Positions 17,166-30,116 of a stretch of DNA of 64,000 nucleotides are shown here, piece by piece. Positions within the stretch are counted from its first letter, which is position 1. Every line of letters begins with the position of its first letter. Position numbers and translations under genes: made by a program. Where the stretch lies: positions 12,802,996 to 12,866,995 of the forward strand of contig WARS01000010.1 of NCBI GenBank assembly GCA_008933995.1, given 5' to 3'. Under the pieces are notes generated by a model. That model searched no databases. It was not told the origin of the DNA and was given only the letters and a program-made list of their open reading frames with translations. The DNA is from Datnioides undecimradiatus (taxonomy: Eukaryota; Chordata; Actinopteri; Lobotiformes; Datnioididae).

Positions 17166-18139
17166 ATTGCCACATCTCACACATAAACCCATTGAGCAAT
17201 TTACCACTTCCAAGAATTCCAATATTTATCCATTAAACTGTGCATTGGAATGTGCATGACCATAAAGCCCTCTGGACTGCTGGTTCTCCATGTTGCATCA
17301 GACTGAGTGTGGGTTATAAAGCCAAAACAATAAGCTGAAAGGGGCTAAAAGGTTAATCTGAGCTGAGGGAAACTGCAGAGTTGGTCACAGTCCTAAAGGA
17401 AAAATCTGAGAACAGCTGAGAATAATATAAATTGCATGAAGGAGAACCAGCCAGGTGGACTTTCTCCTCTCATCCTTCCTGGCTGCCTCTGAGAGAACGA
17501 ATGACTGTAGGTTACGTAATGTCACCAGATCAGGTGTATTTGGGAAATGTCATGGTGTTTGAGGCCAGTCTGTAAACACAGTGGGATTCAGTTATAGTTG
17601 AACAGGCCTCTCTTGGCCTGCATCGCACACTTTGTTTCTGCACTGCTTTGTACTCTGATTAATTCCAGTGCATCCACAGCTGGGACTGAAATGATGATGA
17701 ATGTGTTATTTTCAGCTCGCCGCTTTTTGCGATGTTTCCTTCATTCAGTCTGCACTTTTATCTGTTTTCGCTTCCCTCGCTCTGGCTTTGATCAGACACA
17801 TGAGGGGACGAGCACGTTTGTTTCTCCTGCAGAAACACAACTGGAACTTGTATTTACACCAGCAGGCCCCAAAAAACTGGAGGAACAGGGCTATAGGAAG
17901 AAAAATGATCTGCTTTATATGCAGCATTTTAGGCAGAGCGAGTGCCAGGAAGGCCGATATCAGCAGGCAGCAATTTTAAATCGTAAGAGTTGTGCCCAGA
18001 CGGGAAACAGTGGGTGGTGCAGTACAATAAAATATAATAAAAGCAAAATATTTCAATCAAAATCTAATTGGTAAAAGGTAGCAAATGCATAAAATAAAGG
18101 GCAAAGATGCTAAAAATGGCAGAACACCGAGCACAGTGA

Positions 18140-18330
18140 CATGCAAAGAAAAGGATTATGGGGGAAGGTAATGGGACACAGGTGAAACACATCAGGGAGG
18201 GGCAGACACACCTGTCTTCCTGTGTTGGCAACACAGGAAGACAGGAAGACAGGATTTTCAAAATACAACAGAAACAACAGAGCTACAGCTCCAAACCACG
18301 ACACATCGAACATCAAACAAGTCAGCACGT
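18140..18330. repeat. Dispersed repeat with perfect 17-bp hairpin
   Basis: GGTGAAACACATCAGGGAGG followed by multiple AGGAAGACAGG units resembles a dispersed fish repeat. It contains the perfect inverted repeat at 18211-18245. Confidence 0.5.
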
Positions 18331-18999
18331 TTCCCTACGATCCCCTCCTGATGAGCTCTGTGTAAGAATCAAGTCAAGGGAAAGGTAATTGCACACAGGC
18401 ATGGCTCTAAACACCACGGGGTCCTCAGCAAGACTGTCTTTGGCAGCACTCCTTACTTTGCCTTGAGCTGAGAACTATGCAATCAAGCTTTAAATGTACT
18501 GTATACACTTGAACTAGTCTATTATTTGTTTTATATCAACCCTTTGATATTGCTGCTCTATCAATGACTGCTCTCCTGCAGACTGAAGTTCAGGTCAGGA
18601 TATATAGTATTTGCATTCTCTCCTTCAAACGAGATGTTCTAGTTTCAGGTTATCTGCCCAGAATCACTTTAGTATCCATGACTGCTGTGATATTCTGCCT
18701 GTGGATGACAAAGACAACTTCTACGTTATCACACATTCAAAGTCTGCTCTTGTACGGGCTTGTGACAGTGTCATTCCCTGGTTATGTTTTCATCAGACTG
18801 AAGCGCAGCAGGGTGAAGTCTGTGGTGCTGTCCACAATGAGCTGGGCTGTGGTTATGGAAAGTTAATGGCAGCGCTTGTCCCACAGCAACGATAATGACT
18901 TGATCCATGCAAGCTATGAACGGCTCCCAGCAGTGGATGTCCAGGTTAGTCTGCTGTTCATACATTGAGATAAATATTTAAACATAGCTCCAGACGCTA

Positions 19000-19215
19000 C
19001 ACTACAAACCCTCCTTTGGGTGAAAAGGAGGCCTCCTCCTGTCCAGCTGGTGTAGTTGAGATAGAAGATGGATAGATAGATAGAAATTTATTCATAAACT
19101 CATCTACATTGTCCTTACAGCAATAATACAGCAGGAACAAGTGTTTAATGGACTTTAGTCCTCTCAGGAAGGCTGTCCAAATGTTTATTGAGCTTGTTAG
19201 CATACTTTTACATTT
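19000..19215 (-). repeat. 3' tail of a retroelement-like repeat
   Basis: Read on the minus strand, it ends TTTATGAATAAATTTCTATC followed by TATC/ATCC units, the usual end of certain fish non-LTR retroelements. The body is not recognisable. Confidence 0.5.
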
Positions 19216-22200
19216 TTTGTTTTATGTATTTCATTTATTTATTTCTTCCTCTCTCTGCCTTACATCTCATCTGGAGCCTCTAATGATATTTTCACAGCTT
19301 GATATTCTTTCAGTAATTCTCCTTAAGGGTTTGCAGCACACCTTGCCCGAATATTGTTTGACTCTAAATTCTAATTTTCTTTGCTCAAATAGGTTCTTCT
19401 GTTTCTGCCTTGAGGCACATGAAATTACCATTTTATGCTTCAGCAGTGTCCCATATCAAGCTGGCCGACGCCTCTGGAGATGAATTTGAAGTTGAGCTTT
19501 GTAATGTGTTTCAGATCTGGGTGGTGTGAGGAATTAAACTGTCAGTCACCGGGACTGTGCAGCATTTTACCTCCCACCCAACAGGAGACGAGAACACAGT
19601 GACATATAATGATCTGACATATAGTGATATATCTAATACTGTTGCATGTGCAGATTTTAGGGAGGAGGGAATAAGTAATCCCCCTAACAGGGCACATGTC
19701 AGCTAGATCCATTTACTTTTGACATGTGAGACCTGCTCCTTCCTTTATTCCTTCCATTTAGAATCATAGGTGGGCACATCTAATTGGTGGAGAATGGTCT
19801 GAGAAGATGGTCTGCAGAAAAAACTACGCCGAACCTCCGCTGCATGTTTTTCTGACAAAAAAAAAAAATCAAAGTTCACGACAACAAAGGAGAGAACAAA
19901 GCAGGCTGAGGAGGCACAAAGACGAGCTTCCCTGCTGGCGATGTTTTGCAGCTGGCAGATACCTCGGCCTCAGAGGAGAAGCTGTTCCACTGTGGACGGC
20001 CTGTCGTGATGAATGACAGATGATGAGAGGGGAGGTGGGTCGGGGTAGAAGGACACCACCTGAATAACAGAAAAGACTGTACAGATTGTAGCTCTGGGAG
20101 TGAAGTACAAACTGTCACTTTAACGAAAAGATCTGGACTCACAGAGTCTTTGGTCACAGAGTCTTTGGTCTTTCTCATAAACCATCGCCATGATAGTTCC
20201 ACATATAGACATACAAAAGAACAGTCTTGTATATTGAAAAATATATATCATCACAGTATATGATATTTATTAATCAAAAAATTCAGACATGACATGTTTA
20301 TATGTATGCTTGATCCAATCCTTTTAACAGCATCATGACATCCAGCCATCAATCAATCCTCAGCGGTTAGCAGCACAGACGTTCATGTGTTAGCTAGCTA
20401 GCAATAGCATGCTACGTCAGTATGTCTTCAGGTGTTGGTCACCTCAAACCCTGTTAAAGTAGAGAAGACCTGAACCTTAACGCATCATCCAGCTCTGAAT
20501 CACTGGAACTGTCTATGTTTGTTCTGAGTCAGCCACTTTTCAACAGTTCAATCAATTTCCTACAAATGTTATGTCCCGCCTTCCCATCCTGTTTCACCCA
20601 GAAATATGTCACCATACAGAAGATAAAGACTGTCTGCATCATGTTTCATCTGGACTTAAAGGAATTTGGCCGACTTACTTTCTGAGTTTCCTTGAAATTC
20701 ATCAATCTCTACAATTTCATGCAATTTATCCTCTCGCTGTGATTCTGGGCTCAGCCTCAGTTTCCGTCATGTGGCATATAATGATCTCCAAAATGTTTTA
20801 ACAGTGGTGATCTTCTAATGAACATAATCTTACAAATCTGTCAAAAGCTGTGCTTACTGAATTATCACATCAGTTGAACCGAGCTGAATGCTGAATGACG
20901 GGGTCTGCGCTCTCCCGGCCCTCTGGGGTGACCAGAAATACATTCACCTTCACGCTGACAGCGCGCACTTTAAGCCACTGTTTTCCATTGAGACACAAAA
21001 GCATCAGTGAATATATTCACTGGAAAATTGCAAGTTAGATATCTGATCTGTTCTGTCTGCTCATCCAAACTCTGCATGCCTCCCACTGACCTCCCCTGAG
21101 TCTAAACAAAAGAAGAATGCAGAGTGAAAAATACAATTTGTCTAAATTGAGTCTTTTGGTTATTTCTGGGTTAAAGTGGTCTGGCACTGGTTACACGCCA
21201 CAAACTGAATGTTGGTTCTAAATGTGATTTTTTTTTTTTCTGTGGTTTGGCTCATCCCAGTTTTAGCTGGAAATTACAGCTCATGTGCTGTCGGTGGAGG
21301 GCAGCCCTGAGGACCGGGGTTTGGCTGAGACTGAGCCATGCAGCATCATAGCAACTGCGCGTAAGCCTGACTATATGGGCCCAACTGTTTACCATAAGCT
21401 TTACTGATTTAAGGGAAAATAAAAATAAAAAGATATCCACCAAACAGCAGCAGTAGACTCGCAGACCTGCAGAAAATATAAAGCTGCACTAATTAACACA
21501 CTCACTCATTATATCAGGGGAAAACTTCCCAGTAATTACCACAGAACTAATAATAATGATCAATGCTAGCCATTAAATAATATGTTAATCAAACTGTATA
21601 TGATTAAGAAAAAATTCAGTAATAAGTCATAAATAACTTGACAGGTGATGAGTACTTCCATAAAAAATCCTAATTATCCTATATTAATCAATTATTAGTC
21701 AATGATTTAACTGAGTAATCCCTCATTACTACATTACCTGTCCATTAATTATCAATATCTGTTGTCTGGTAACTCATGATTATACTTTACTTTAAAATTT
21801 GATTTAGAGTTACTTGTCAGCTAATGGCTAACTGCTTCATCAATGGACTGATGATAAACTGCACCAGCACAGCATTAACCAGACAAACAGACAAAGCTGG
21901 CAGGTAAACCGTTTCTCTTCTGGATGTGTGAAAATGCAACAGATGACTCTGCTGTAGAACTAAAACAATGAAAATACGCAGGTGCACCAGTTAGATGACA
22001 ATGACACGTATTACAGTGTTTGCCCCTTCTGCAAGCCCAGGAGCAGCATCAGCCGTGTCCATGTTTGGAGATATGGGGGAGAAATTAGTTGAAAGCTGCT
22101 ACAAGTTGTTGTTCAGAGTCTCAGGCTCATCTGATCCGCCTCAGGCTGCTGTCTAGCCCTCATAACACTGGCTTTAAGGCTTCATGTCAGAGGCGAGAGT

Positions 22201-22802
22201 TTTACAACAGACATTCACAGCACCGTCCACTATCTACACACCGCATTAAGTTAGAACGTTTCCCACAGAGACGTGTAGACAGCTGTATCCACCCTATTTA
22301 TACTGTAGTGGGTTAAATATAGCCCCATACACAGCAGAGAACTGGTAATTGTGGCCTTATAAGTGTCTTTTTATAGATGTTTTTCAAGCAGAGGGTAAAG
22401 ACTCTGTGGCAAGATGTATTATTTGCTGCACTGAATGCATATAACAGACATGCTGCTGATGTCATCTGTTATGCTAAAGCTAAAACAGTTGCAGGGGTGG
22501 AACCTGAGCAACCAGCTGCCTCGGCCCTTGAGCCAGTAAATGGGTAATAGACACATTTTGGTTAGTCTTGAAGAAGCTTTCTTGCTTGTGACGAGCCACA
22601 TCATTCTTTATACAGAGCAGTGTCTGCAGAGTCAGTTTATATAAATGTAAAAATTCAATATTAAAGTAACTGTTGGTCTATTAGCCAATGCTTTTGGTGA
22701 AATCAAAGCTGCATTAATTAACTGATTAATTAACGGACATTTGGCAGCCAGTCACTTATCAACACATCCAGCACAGATGGAGCAACAGTAGTACAGAGGA
22801 TA

Positions 22803-22827
22803 TGTGTGTGTGTGTGTGTGTGTGTGT
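22803..22827. repeat. (TG)n microsatellite
   Basis: About 12 TG units. Confidence 0.95.
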
Positions 22828-23739
22828 TCATCCTAAGCAATCCACATCACAAAAAGATTTAGTTTTAGGTTTGCTTGCATGAGTTATCATTAGTTACTAT
22901 TACTTAGACAGTGATGCACCCTATTGGTTAACAGCCTTTTACCCTCAGGCAGGATTAATTAGTATTATTGTGCTGACTGTGTTGCAAATGCATCTACAAA
23001 TACGTGCTACTTAATTTGTGTTCCTCAGTTTATTTTGTTAATGTTTATATATTTACTTGTTTGGGTTTTTTTTGGCTCAAAGGCATATGGCAGAAGCACA
23101 GTGGTCAGTGGTGCACAGAGCGTGGTTTCAGACCAGAACAGTAAGATTATCAGTGGATGTAGTTGGTGCAGCACAAGCGATGACCAATCAAAGTGCAGAC
23201 TGAACCTGGCACGTGAGCTTCGTGTACAGAACAAGAGCCACCCATCAGACATTATAACACACTTTCTTACTGTGTTATTGTGGCTGTGAAAGACATGTTG
23301 GTTTAAGAGATGCAAAGAAACAGTGGTGAACCACACATGTACTGGTGACTACACATCATCTCTATCCGCCAGATGCTAATTTACAGCGAAGTCAAGTGCC
23401 ATACCTCTGTGGAGCCAGACAAAGAGAGCAGGAGAGCTCGTATCTGCATGTTGTTGGTTCTTCTACTAGCTGAGCAGGCACTGCAGAACTATAGCCTCAA
23501 GTGTCTGAACTTGTTCCTTTAACGGCCATTCTGCACAACAATAGACCACTGCTTGAATTATTCCAGGTGACCAAGAACCTTTTATGAGTTTTCTCTGCAC
23601 CAGTTCAGATCTCAGTTAATTAACCTGAATGTGCACATTAATCCCACACAAAGCTGAGAGGAGTTCAAACCAGAGCAGCATGTGCTGCAACATGTTGACA
23701 GTAACAAGTCAGTTAGCATGTTAGCACAATTCCATTCCA

Positions 23740-24050
23740 TAGAAAGTCAGTAGTTTGCCAGCCTTTAACCCAAACAATACAATTCATTTGGAGGCTAAAT
23801 TTTAATTTCATCCAATCCTGTAGCTGTCTGGACTTTTCAATCAAAGAAACAAATATCAATGTCACGGTGAGGCTAGAGGACAAGTCAGGAGATCACAGGA
23901 GGATTCATCCTTCAGGGACGGTGGAATGTTGGTACAAAATATCCATGGCACGAGGCGTTGAGATATTTCAGGCTGAACCAAAAAGTGGTGGACAGACTAA
24001 CCAACTGACAGAGAGACAGACTTTACCATCCATATTTATAAAAATCTAAA
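23740..24050 (+). repeat. Dispersed teleost intron repeat
   Basis: The order GGTGAGGCTAGAGGACAAGT, GGATTCATCCTTCAGGGAC, GTACAAAATATCCATGGCA, GTTGAGATATTTCAGGCTGA, AAAGTGGTGGACAGAC matches a repeat I know to recur in many percomorph genes. The family name is not certain. Confidence 0.65.
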
Positions 24051-24674
24051 ACTAGACTACAAACAAATCAGGGACCACAGCAGGAACACAACAGCAGATG
24101 GTGATCACTTGGTCAGGCTGCTGAGTCACAGACCATCCTTCTGTGGCACAGCAGCAACAGCAGCAGCACAAGATTCAGCTTCTGCTTCCTCAAGAGCCAT
24201 GGAGGACACTGTTGGTCCAAAGCAAAAGTAACTTCAGCATGTTACAGGCTACATGCTAGCAGCTAATGGTCAGAAATGCCCTGTGCGGGATGCAGGTACC
24301 AGGGAAAGTGTATCGAAGTGAAACAGGAAAACTGTAGCTTTACCCCAGAAACACCAAGTCAATAATTGAGAAATGAGAAGTTATGGGCCATTAATCAGGG
24401 ACATGGTCAGCACTGACTCTTTGTAAACAAGTTACTGAATGACTGGGACTCCCACCAGCTCCAGCTCTTGTATTTATTACTGGTGTGTTGTGTAACAGTT
24501 GGGAACTAAATGCAGTTTGCTCTCTGCAAATAGAAGAAAGCAGTGGACGGCCTGTGATCCCAATAGTCGCCTCAGTACGAATGAACACCATGTGCATGTA
24601 CATATGTGCTGCCCGCATTGCTGTTTTGGAGTGCTGCACGCACATGTAAGGAGGTATTTATTAAGCGTGCATAC

Positions 24675-24684
24675 CACACACACA

Positions 24685-24729
<45 letters not shown>
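24675..24729. repeat. (CA)n microsatellite
   Basis: About 27 CA units with one CTC interruption near the start. Confidence 0.96.
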
Positions 24730-24730
<1 letters not shown>

Positions 24731-26799
24731 AGCAGATGTGGGCCTTCAATCCTTTGACATGATGTTCAGTATGCGAGGAGGTTTCCTGAGTTTTGATGAC
24801 CTGCTGGTGAAAGTCAAACACAGTTTTTTTTGTTTCTCCACCTTCTTATTTGTTTGCTCTGGTTTGGAAAGCATCCATTTAAATTCTTCTTAAACTGGTC
24901 AGACATGAAGATTTGTCTTTGTTTAGCATTTACTTGTAGAAAGGAAGGTGATGTTACAACCCAAAAACTCGAGAGCAAAGGCAGAAAACATAGTGGCAGG
25001 GCAATTAAGCAGATCACAGAGTAATAATTAGGTCCAACAGGATGAGACCCAACATGGATTCAGGCATGATAACACGAATTCTAATAAAGAATTTATACTA
25101 TTTGATTACTGTTACATACCTTTACAGACCCAGGGCAGGGTTCATTTATCAGATGTTTATTCAGCTCAGAAAACACAAATATCTATTTATTTATTTATTT
25201 AAAGACACTGGTGTGAGACAGGTTGTTTGTCTTGAAGAAAATGCACCAGCCTGCGCTGCTTGGAACAGATGTTGGCCGGGACCTGTGGTAGCTCAAAGCT
25301 TTTGCTGTGGAAAGAAATCAGATATCGATCGGTAATTGGTTGCTGCTTCAGGTTCACTGCCAAACTGCTTGAAGTTGAACTCAGCTCATTGCGCTTGCAG
25401 ATGGCATAGCGCAGCTCACTCTACTTTCACTAAAAATGAACGACAGCCTTTGTCTCTTATGAATCTTCTTATGAATCTTAATCCTAATCGTAGGGAACTT
25501 GAGGAAACTGTTTGTCAGTTGAATTTATAGCGTAAGTTCACCAGTTTGCTCTACACAGACACAAAAGCTGAAGCTTTTCAATTGGAGCCAGATCTGACTG
25601 TGTTTTTGTTTTTCTCTGCGAACGGCTAAATGTCAGCTGACAAGCTGCACACAGAGGGTATGCTGGGTGTCTTTCTGTCCTCAGTTAATTTAAAATGTGG
25701 CTTGAATTTGTTTTCATGGCTTTCATGAACCTGTGGTGTTTTCAACCCAGCCTGGTTATAAACAAGAGCTGGAGTCATAAAGAGAACATTTATGACAGGT
25801 TTAATATAATAGCTGTGTATCCCCAATATGTCACCTTGTATTAGTATTGGTAATTTGTTTATCATTCACAATAATGACGATGACTTAGTCATGATCCTTG
25901 TTTCACTTCCACTATTTTAGGTGTGAGCTCACCTCCAGTGATGTCACAGCATCTGATGGAAACCACCTGCTGGGATGTCACTGATTGGATTGTTGTCAAA
26001 AGTGCAGCATGCTGGGTAAAGGGTAGAATCAGGTACTGTACTATAGCTGGTAACTTTTAACTCTGGTATGAACTGTTGAGTGAAAGTTTGTTGAATTGCC
26101 TGTGTATGTTAAAGATGCTGAGAGGAGTCCTAATACCCTAAATACTACTACTAAAGTATCAGAAGACACATTTCAAAACTCTCCCTTAAAATCCTAAACT
26201 ACCATTTTGATTTGTTACGTCAGGTTTTATCTCGTTAACACAAGTTTTCTGTTTTTTGAATATTAAAAGTGTTGTTTCATTCAAAGGCATTAAGACCGTG
26301 TTATAAGACTGCGCTGGAAAATATGAACCTGTTTCTATATGTGTCTCTGCCTGCACACACTGTATATGCAGACTATATAACTTTTAATAAGAATAAGGAC
26401 TGGGCAAACTGTTGTTGTTGTAACCTCAGTTCCTCCGTTTTACTTGTGCCTCCTTGTTTTTTCTCTTTCGCTGTGCTTCTCTGTGATGTCATGTCTTAAG
26501 CTGTATATCAAACTGCCTGCCAAACCAACAGCATGTATGGATTTGGCTGAAATGTAGCATGCAGCATGCAGTATGCAGCATGCAAACAAGAGCAAAATAT
26601 GTGGAATATACTACTATACTACTACTACTATACTATACTACTATAAGTACTACTATAAACAGCAGTTTGCAGTATGTGAGATATACTGCACAGTATATCC
26701 TGCGTACTGTTGGTGGTAGCAGGCTGCTGCGATCATGGCGTTTGTGTGTTGGCATGGGCGGGGGTCTTTCCTCCTAGCTCTGTTCACCCCTAACCTGTC

Positions 26800-27215
26800 A
26801 GCAATCAGCTTGTCATCCCTCCCAGCCTGCACACCTGCCTCTCATCAGCTGATCAGCACGCACTGTATCTAATCTGGCTCTGTTCCATGCCAGACTGTTG
26901 TTTCATCTCTGTGGTAGATATGCTTCAGGCCAGCTCAGTAATTCCTTATGTTCTTGCTCCTGGTGTTGTTTTGTGCAGGTTTCTGACCTGGGTCTCCGTG
27001 CCTCCAGATCACCATTTACCAGACAGTCCGTCATTTCTTCTGCCATCCTCCCAGCCACCATCAAACCTCCATGTTTCGCTCTCCACCCATACTCTCCATC
27101 CCCTCATCAAACCAGCCTTAACAGTAAGTGAAACCCTCATTGTAACAACTCCATATTGTCTGTGTCCTACGCTTGGGTCCTCTTCTGTGTCTGCAGTAGT
27201 AACCATGTTTGACTT
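26800..27215. repeat. Pyrimidine-rich dispersed repeat candidate
   Basis: Begins like CAGCCTGCACACCTGCCTCTCATCAGCTG and ends near ACGCTTGGGTCC-TCTTCTGTG-TCTGCAG, the layout of a dispersed fish repeat known from other loci. Assigned from memory; degenerate. Confidence 0.4.
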
Positions 27216-27825
27216 TCATGAGCCAGTGAGCAAAAAGATCAATGTCAGATGATTTTGGCTGAGGATAGACCTCCAGCAAAGACCTCCCAGACACCACGAC
27301 TTTACATCAGGAAACATAAACCTTCATTGATGTCTACAGCAGAGCCCCTGAGCCATGGAGATGAATTGCCATGGTGCAGGTGGGCCAGTGGAAAGTTTGC
27401 AAGATTAGTACTATTTAATACCTTTCTCTCTAATGAATTAAGCTGTTTGGACACATGTATCCTCCATTTCACATAACTAATTCAAAGCTCCCTTCATTTT
27501 ATTATAGCTTCATGCTAGGGTCATCTAGAAATGGACAGATTTGAACCTTTCCTTGGGTGTAAGTTTACACTTTGCAACTCAAAAACAATAGTGGATGGAT
27601 ATGCTAAACATGCAAAATGGTATATTAAGCCTTATAAGCAAGAAGTGATGTGTATTTATCATTTCATGAGAGAAGCACCATATCACATGAGAGAATTCAC
27701 ATATTCACACGTGTAGTTTCTGGACCTATTACACATGATACAGTCAAATCACCTGTGAAACTGCATTTTCCAATCGAGGTTATGGCAAAGTTTGTGCTCT
27801 CGTCAAAAAGTTTGATAATAAAGGA

Positions 27826-27868
27826 CTATTCTATTCTATTCTATTCTATTCTATTCTATTCTATTCTA
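27826..27868. repeat. (ATTCT)n pentanucleotide repeat
   Basis: About eight ATTCT units directly after AATAAAGGACT, so it may be the tail of a retroposed element. Confidence 0.9.
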
Positions 27869-28692
27869 ACCACTGTGTGAATAACAGATTGTAGCTAAAT
27901 GGTCTCTGCTACCTCAGTTGAATACTGCAAAACAAACTGAAATTGGGGACATTTTTCTGAGGAACTGCTATTCAATAATGTGAGTTTAATATTTCATTTG
28001 TGTTTTGCTGTGTGAGATAAATTAGATTTCTTCTTATTTGTTCTCTAATCTCTTGTAGATCTTGACCTCAATGAGATTTCCATATATTTACACAGCATCC
28101 AAGCATGTATTTATCTGAAAATGTTTAGATTTTTAGTTTCATTATCCAAAGATTACATAAAGTCAGGCTCTGACGGCGTGTAAGCATGCACTTAGGAGGA
28201 GGAAATACCCTGCAGCTTACCGTGTTGTTTACTGATCCATAAAAGCCTCAGACAGACAGGTTTGTCAAATCATTGCGATGCGCAGTAGGAATTTAATTTA
28301 TTTTAATTTACTTTCACATTAATGTTCTTTAAATCTTTAACCTCAGAGGCATTTGCTCTTAAAACAGATGGAAACATACTCCATTCATTCAAGCGAGACA
28401 TTCAAATCAGGTCAGCGGTTAAACATAAAAATAGACTGATCCATAGTTACCAATAAAGACCGGGAAGAGGAAGCTGGAGCACATGTGAGCCCTCAGTTAT
28501 TCTGGTATCGGATGAAATGGGACTCAATCACCCAGTTCTGGCTCATTTATTGGCATCCTCTCACCGCAAAGTACAGGGCCCCTCTTATGGCCTGTGGGCG
28601 GGCTTACCTACTGTATGTGCGTGCATGTGTTTCTTCCACTGCTGTACGTGGCGTTTCTGAGCACATTTGGTTCACATGTGGCCTCAAGGTGT

Positions 28693-28739
28693 CCCCCCCC
28701 CCCACACCACCACCACCACACCACCACCACCACCACCAA
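28693..28739. repeat. C-run and (CAC)n tract
   Basis: A run of cytosines followed by CACCAC triplets. Open frames here (poly-His or poly-Thr) are repeat artefacts. Confidence 0.9.
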
Positions 28740-29865
28740 CCTCCACCTCCACATGCACACTGTACCCACACACATCTCGCTGATACTTTAAGGAGCTTGA
28801 GGTAAAAATAAACTCTCTTCCGCTTTTTGCAGAATAATAGCTGCTTTATGACATTGAAGCTGCATGAATTGATATTTAATCCCAACAACAAGTTAAATGT
28901 GTAATGTAAAGGTCTCACTCAAGGTCACAAACTCAGCTTTAACCCCATTTCTACCTCAAGAACTCCAAGCTACTTAAGAAGTTAGCAATTAGCTGATGAA
29001 AAATGTTGAGCGGCCCCAGGAACAGGAAACAAGTGAGGGAATATTAGATTAACATTCACTGGGTGGGTGGACTGAGCACTTACAACTGGATAACAAATAT
29101 GCATAATATCTGTTTAATGTGCGAATAGGCAAACAACTGCTACAACCTTATTGGTGCTGATGCTACAGCACATGTGCTATCCCCTGTCATAAAGAGCACC
29201 AAAGGAGCTTTATCTGTCCATTCAGACTCAGCTAATGTTGCCCAAGACCTGTTTGTGCAAGCCTGTGTGCAGAACTGTGAACACAGCATAACGCTACAAA
29301 GACAAAGGTGCTACGGACAACTGTTCATCCGAATGTGAGTAATCACAATGCTATTCTCCAACCTGATCTGGATGCAGAGATGGTTTTGCTAGATGTTGCA
29401 TGGAACTGCAGAAAAGTAATGGGTAACCAAGTCTTCAGCTTCCTTCACTGTCAGTTGTTAACAGAGAGATACTAATTGATATGACTGCCTTCCTCCTTCT
29501 ATCTGGCTCTCATCTGAAGATTTCTGAAGTCTTTATAAGAACATTTGTTCTTCATAAGTATAGAAATACAACACATGCAGACACACAGTCACTGTGCTCT
29601 CAGCTGACAGTCTTGGCTCTGTCGTGGGCCACAGGTGGCTCATGTTATTTTTCCTCCTTTCTACACTCAATGGAATTGTGAGTCATGGCCTACCTCAGCC
29701 ATGTCAAACCCAGTGCCTGGAAACCAAGCAAACAGCTCAGTGGTAAAGGGGGATTTACCGGGTAACAATAGCAAACCATATGGTCCTGTTTCCCATCCAT
29801 CATGGCTGACACCAAAACACTGGCAGAGCCTCCGCTGTCCCTCTCTCCGCATTTTGTCCCTATCT

Positions 29866-29914
<49 letters not shown>
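29866..29914. repeat. (AC)n microsatellite
   Basis: About 24 AC units. Confidence 0.96.
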
Positions 29915-29916
<2 letters not shown>

Positions 29917-30074
29917 ATACTCTCCAATGCAAGCCACTCTAGAGGTCTGCTTGTGTGTGTCTGTGTGCAGCACTTCAGCCATGGAACTAGTATGAACACA
30001 TAATATACATCACAAGCTTGTGTGAACTTGACAGATAGTTTGTTTTCCATTCACAACTTCACTGCAACCCAGCC

Positions 30075-30078
<4 letters not shown>

Positions 30079-30114
<36 letters not shown>
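30079..30114. repeat. (GT)n microsatellite
   Basis: About 18 GT units, about 160 bp from an AC run in the opposite sense; the two could pair as a large hairpin. Confidence 0.95.

Positions 30115-30116
<2 letters not shown>

Noticed and set aside
17598-18074. Open frame of 158 codons
   Set aside because: No family resemblance, no splice context, and overlapping frames are also open; consistent with chance.
24499-24821. Open frames with Thr-His or Cys-Val runs
   Set aside because: They are translations of the CA/TG microsatellite; the same holds near 29650-30050, 30051-30329, 51094-51627 and 63806-63991.
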